From Archangium primigenium (GTDB taxonomy: Bacteria > Myxococcota > Myxococcia > Myxococcales > Myxococcaceae): DNA of 64,000 nucleotides. Positions 62,190 through 64,000 of this stretch are shown here, piece after piece (position 1 is the stretch's first letter; every line of letters begins with the position of its first letter). A program made the position numbers and the translations under genes. The DNA is taken from contig NZ_JADWYI010000001.1 of the NCBI RefSeq assembly GCF_016904885.1, positions 7,621,224 to 7,685,223 of the forward strand. Direction: 5' to 3'. The notes below the pieces were generated by a model, which saw nothing but the letters and a program-made list of their open reading frames with translations, ran no database searches and was not told where the DNA came from.

Positions 62190-64000
62190 TCACTTCACGG
62201 GCAGCGGAGCCGACGCGCACACGCGCAGGCCCACGCTGAGGTCGCGGAAGTTGGGCTCGGGGGTCTCCCGGTTGGGGATGCGGGCGGTGCTGGAGGCGTA
62301 GTAGTAGCTGCCGCTGCGCGCCACCGGACGGCCCGACTCCAGGGCGGAGTCCACCCACTCGAAGACGTTGCCGGCCATGTCCTCCAGCCCGAAGGGGCTC
62401 CGGGACTCGGGGTGGCGGCCCACCTCGTCCGGACCGAAGTTGGCGCCCACCTTGCCGTAGGTCTCGTCGAAGTTGGCCTGGGTGGGCAGCAGCACGTCGC
62501 CTTGGGGGAACTCGCGCGCGTCGGCGCCCCGGGCGGCGCGCTCCCACTCCAGCTCCGAGCACAACCGGGCGCCGGGGACCTGGCCCGTGCTCGCCAGCCA
62601 CGCCGTGTAGGCCTTGGCGTCCTCGAAGTTGATGGCGCCCACGGGCATGCGCCGCCAGTCCTGCGCCACCTCGCGGGGACGCTGGGTGTAGCGGATGGGC
62701 TGCCCCTCGTCGGCCTCGTAGGCGACCACGTTGGGCATGATGCGCAGGCGCCAGCGCCCCTGGGGCGAGCGCGTGAGCGCCACCTCCGCGTTCACCGACG
62801 TGGCCGAGGCCCCATGCGGCGAGCGCAGGGCCCGCTCCGCGGCGGGCAGGGCCTCCAGCCAGCGCAGGTACTCGCCATACGTCACCTCGGTGCGCGCGAT
62901 GAGGAAGGGGCCGGTGTGCAGCGTGTGCAGGGGCGTGGTGTTGAAGAACTGGCGGACGTTCTCGTCCGCCGCCGTCCCGAAGAGGAAGGCGCCGGCCGGC
63001 ACGTAGACGAAGCCCTCGGGGACACGCTCCACCTCGGGCAGGAAGAGGTCCAGGGTGAGCTCGGTGCCGGGCTCGGCCCGCAGGGGGTAGCGCACGGGGA
63101 CACGGCCCGGCGCGCGCGCCTCCAGCATCCACGTGCCCCGCTCCAGCGGCGGTGCCTCCACGGGGGCCGGCCCCAGCTCGCGGACCGGGGACAGGACACG
63201 CTGGTCGTCCACGGTGTCGTAGCGGGCCAGGGACACGGTGGCCCCCTCGGGCTCGGTGTGCACCCGCAGGCGCATGGGCGTGGTCCAGCGCGCCAGCCAG
63301 GTTCCCCGGGTGTCATGCAGGCGCAGGCGCTGCAACAACTCGTCCCGGTCCTCGGTGCGGAAGGCCCGCTCGGCCAGCTCCGCGCGCTCGGCCAGCACCT
63401 GGGCGAAGGCCTCGCGCACCTCCGCGCGGGTGGGATCCAACATGAGCGCCCGCTCCAGGGTGTCCCCCACCTGCCCCAGGGCCAGATCCGCTTCGCGCTG
63501 CAGCCGCAGCGTCTGGCTCCAGCGCGGATTGGCCTCCGCGAACCGGCCGGCGTCGAAGAGCGCGAGCGTCTCCGTGCGCGAGCGCTCCAACGCCTCGCGC
63601 CGCTGCCGCGCCTGCTCCCCCTGGGCCCGGGCCTCCTCCAGGCGCGCCGTCACCTGGCGCTCCAGCGTGTGCCAGGCATTCACCCGCACGCCCGCGTACA
63701 CCAGCGCCAGCGACGCGATGAACCCCACGCCGAGCGTCCGCGCGATCAACCGACCCCGGCGCAGGGCCAGACGCGAGGCCTCCAGGAAGCGCTGCTCCCG
63801 CTCGGAGAGCACCTCGTCCGGGTGGGCCTGGAGCTCCGCCAGTTGCCGGGCGCCCCACAGCGCCTCGCGCGCGCGGCCCAGACGCTCCCATTCGGCCGAC
63901 GCCTGCTCGAGCCGGGCGAGGAACAGGCGCGCCTCCTGGGCCTCCGCCAGCCACTGGGCGAGCGTGGGCCAACCGGTGAGCAGCGCCTCGTGGGCGATGT
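62190..64000 (-). CDS. nSTAND-type protein with C-terminal FGE-like (SUMF1) domain, 5' end beyond window
   Basis: The frame is open to base 64000, so the N-terminus is missing. The first visible residues, IAHEALLTGWPTLAQWLAEAQEARLFLARLEQASAEWERLGR, then LSEREQRFLEASR, are the end of a novel STAND NTPase region, often fused to a Ser/Thr kinase in myxobacteria. One transmembrane helix follows (LGVGFIASLALVYAGVRV), then a coiled-coil region and PEGA-like strands. The FGE-like domain starts near VPEGFVYVPAGAFLFGT. Its usual catalytic Cys pair is replaced (SGSYYYASSTAR), so formylglycine formation is unlikely; only the late RVCAS Cys remains. Confidence 0.85.
   Translation of the reverse strand, partial: IAHEALLTGWPTLAQWLAEAQEARLFLARLEQASAEWERLGRAREALWGARQLAELQAHPDEVLSEREQRFLEASRLALRRGRLIARTLGVGFIASLALVYAGVRVNAWHTLERQVTARLEEARAQGEQARQRREALERSRTETLALFDAGRFAEANPRWSQTLRLQREADLALGQVGDTLERALMLDPTRAEVREAFAQVLAERAELAERAFRTEDRDELLQRLRLHDTRGTWLARWTTPMRLRVHTEPEGATVSLARYDTVDDQRVLSPVRELGPAPVEAPPLERGTWMLEARAPGRVPVRYPLRAEPGTELTLDLFLPEVERVPEGFVYVPAGAFLFGTAADENVRQFFNTTPLHTLHTGPFLIARTEVTYGEYLRWLEALPAAERALRSPHGASATSVNAEVALTRSPQGRWRLRIMPNVVAYEADEGQPIRYTQRPREVAQDWRRMPVGAINFEDAKAYTAWLASTGQVPGARLCSELEWERAARGADAREFPQGDVLLPTQANFDETYGKVGANFGPDEVGRHPESRSPFGLEDMAGNVFEWVDSALESGRPVARSGSYYYASSTARIPNRETPEPNFRDLSVGLRVCASAPLPVK

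Overview
The window reads as chromosomal DNA of a fruiting myxobacterium (Myxococcota; the Cystobacter/Archangium/Myxococcus group fits best). This rests on very high G+C with strong third-position G/C bias, many secreted proteins and lipoproteins, kelch-repeat lipoproteins, Asp-Ala-Gly-rich linkers after lipoboxes, an ADYC-domain lipoprotein, a STAND/FGE-like fusion, an ECF sigma cassette and a GH81 glucanase. I see no insertion sequence, prophage, integrase, CRISPR array or rRNA. The only RNA gene is the 3' part of a tRNA-Asp at the left edge.

Layout. 1-9.7 kb: tRNA-Asp with its terminator, then mostly minus-strand singletons (methyltransferase, DUF1349, a Met-rich secreted protein, a GST with a divergent MmyB-type regulator, DoxX, small membrane protein and lipoprotein, kelch lipoprotein-like protein, a beta-propeller-like protein). 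9.9-14.9 kb: flavin amine oxidase, nitrobindin/THAP4-like heme protein, AraC regulator and cytochrome P450, all on the plus strand. 14.9-21 kb: small regulatory pairs, including ArsR-SRPBCC with a perfect palindromic operator, a LysR/MFS divergent pair with a T-N11-A site, TerB, an EEP nuclease and a GFA protein. 21-31 kb: TPR membrane protein, hybrid-free sensor kinase (GAF-PAS-HK), a homolog of the fungal wall protein TOS1, a DHCR24/DWF1-like sterol-reductase-type flavoprotein, DUF2254 and a GH81 beta-1,3-glucanase. 31-36.4 kb: AlkC-like alkylation repair protein, a lipoprotein, and a three-gene overlapping cassette (envelope protein, ECF sigma factor, membrane TPR protein). 36.4-39.9 kb: a four-gene nitrate/taurine-type ABC importer operon. 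40-64 kb: RanBP2-type zinc-finger membrane protein, secreted beta-helix protein, propeller-diheme cytochrome, SNF2 helicase, GapN, TenA-like protein, second kelch lipoprotein, Gly-rich lipoprotein, MlaF-like ATPase, MazG-like protein, MecA-like lipoprotein PBP, ADYC lipoprotein and a truncated nSTAND/FGE-like protein.

The most unusual observation is in the ABC importer. Its substrate-binding gene (38767-39867) is one uninterrupted frame except for an in-frame TGA at codon 61, four residues before a Cys (U-H-L-A-C), with no ribosome-binding site for a restart downstream. From memory, related binding proteins carry Cys-His-Leu-x-Cys here, so the TGA may be a selenocysteine codon. A fresh nonsense mutation is the main alternative. 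A small hairpin lies at a plausible SECIS distance.

A second theme is attack on fungal walls: a TOS1-like protein, a GH81 glucanase with two discoidin-type modules, and a secreted fascin-plus-beta-helix protein lie within about 21 kb. A third theme is compact, readable operators at several regulator genes. Functional calls come from motif recognition in the translated sequence; no database search was run.
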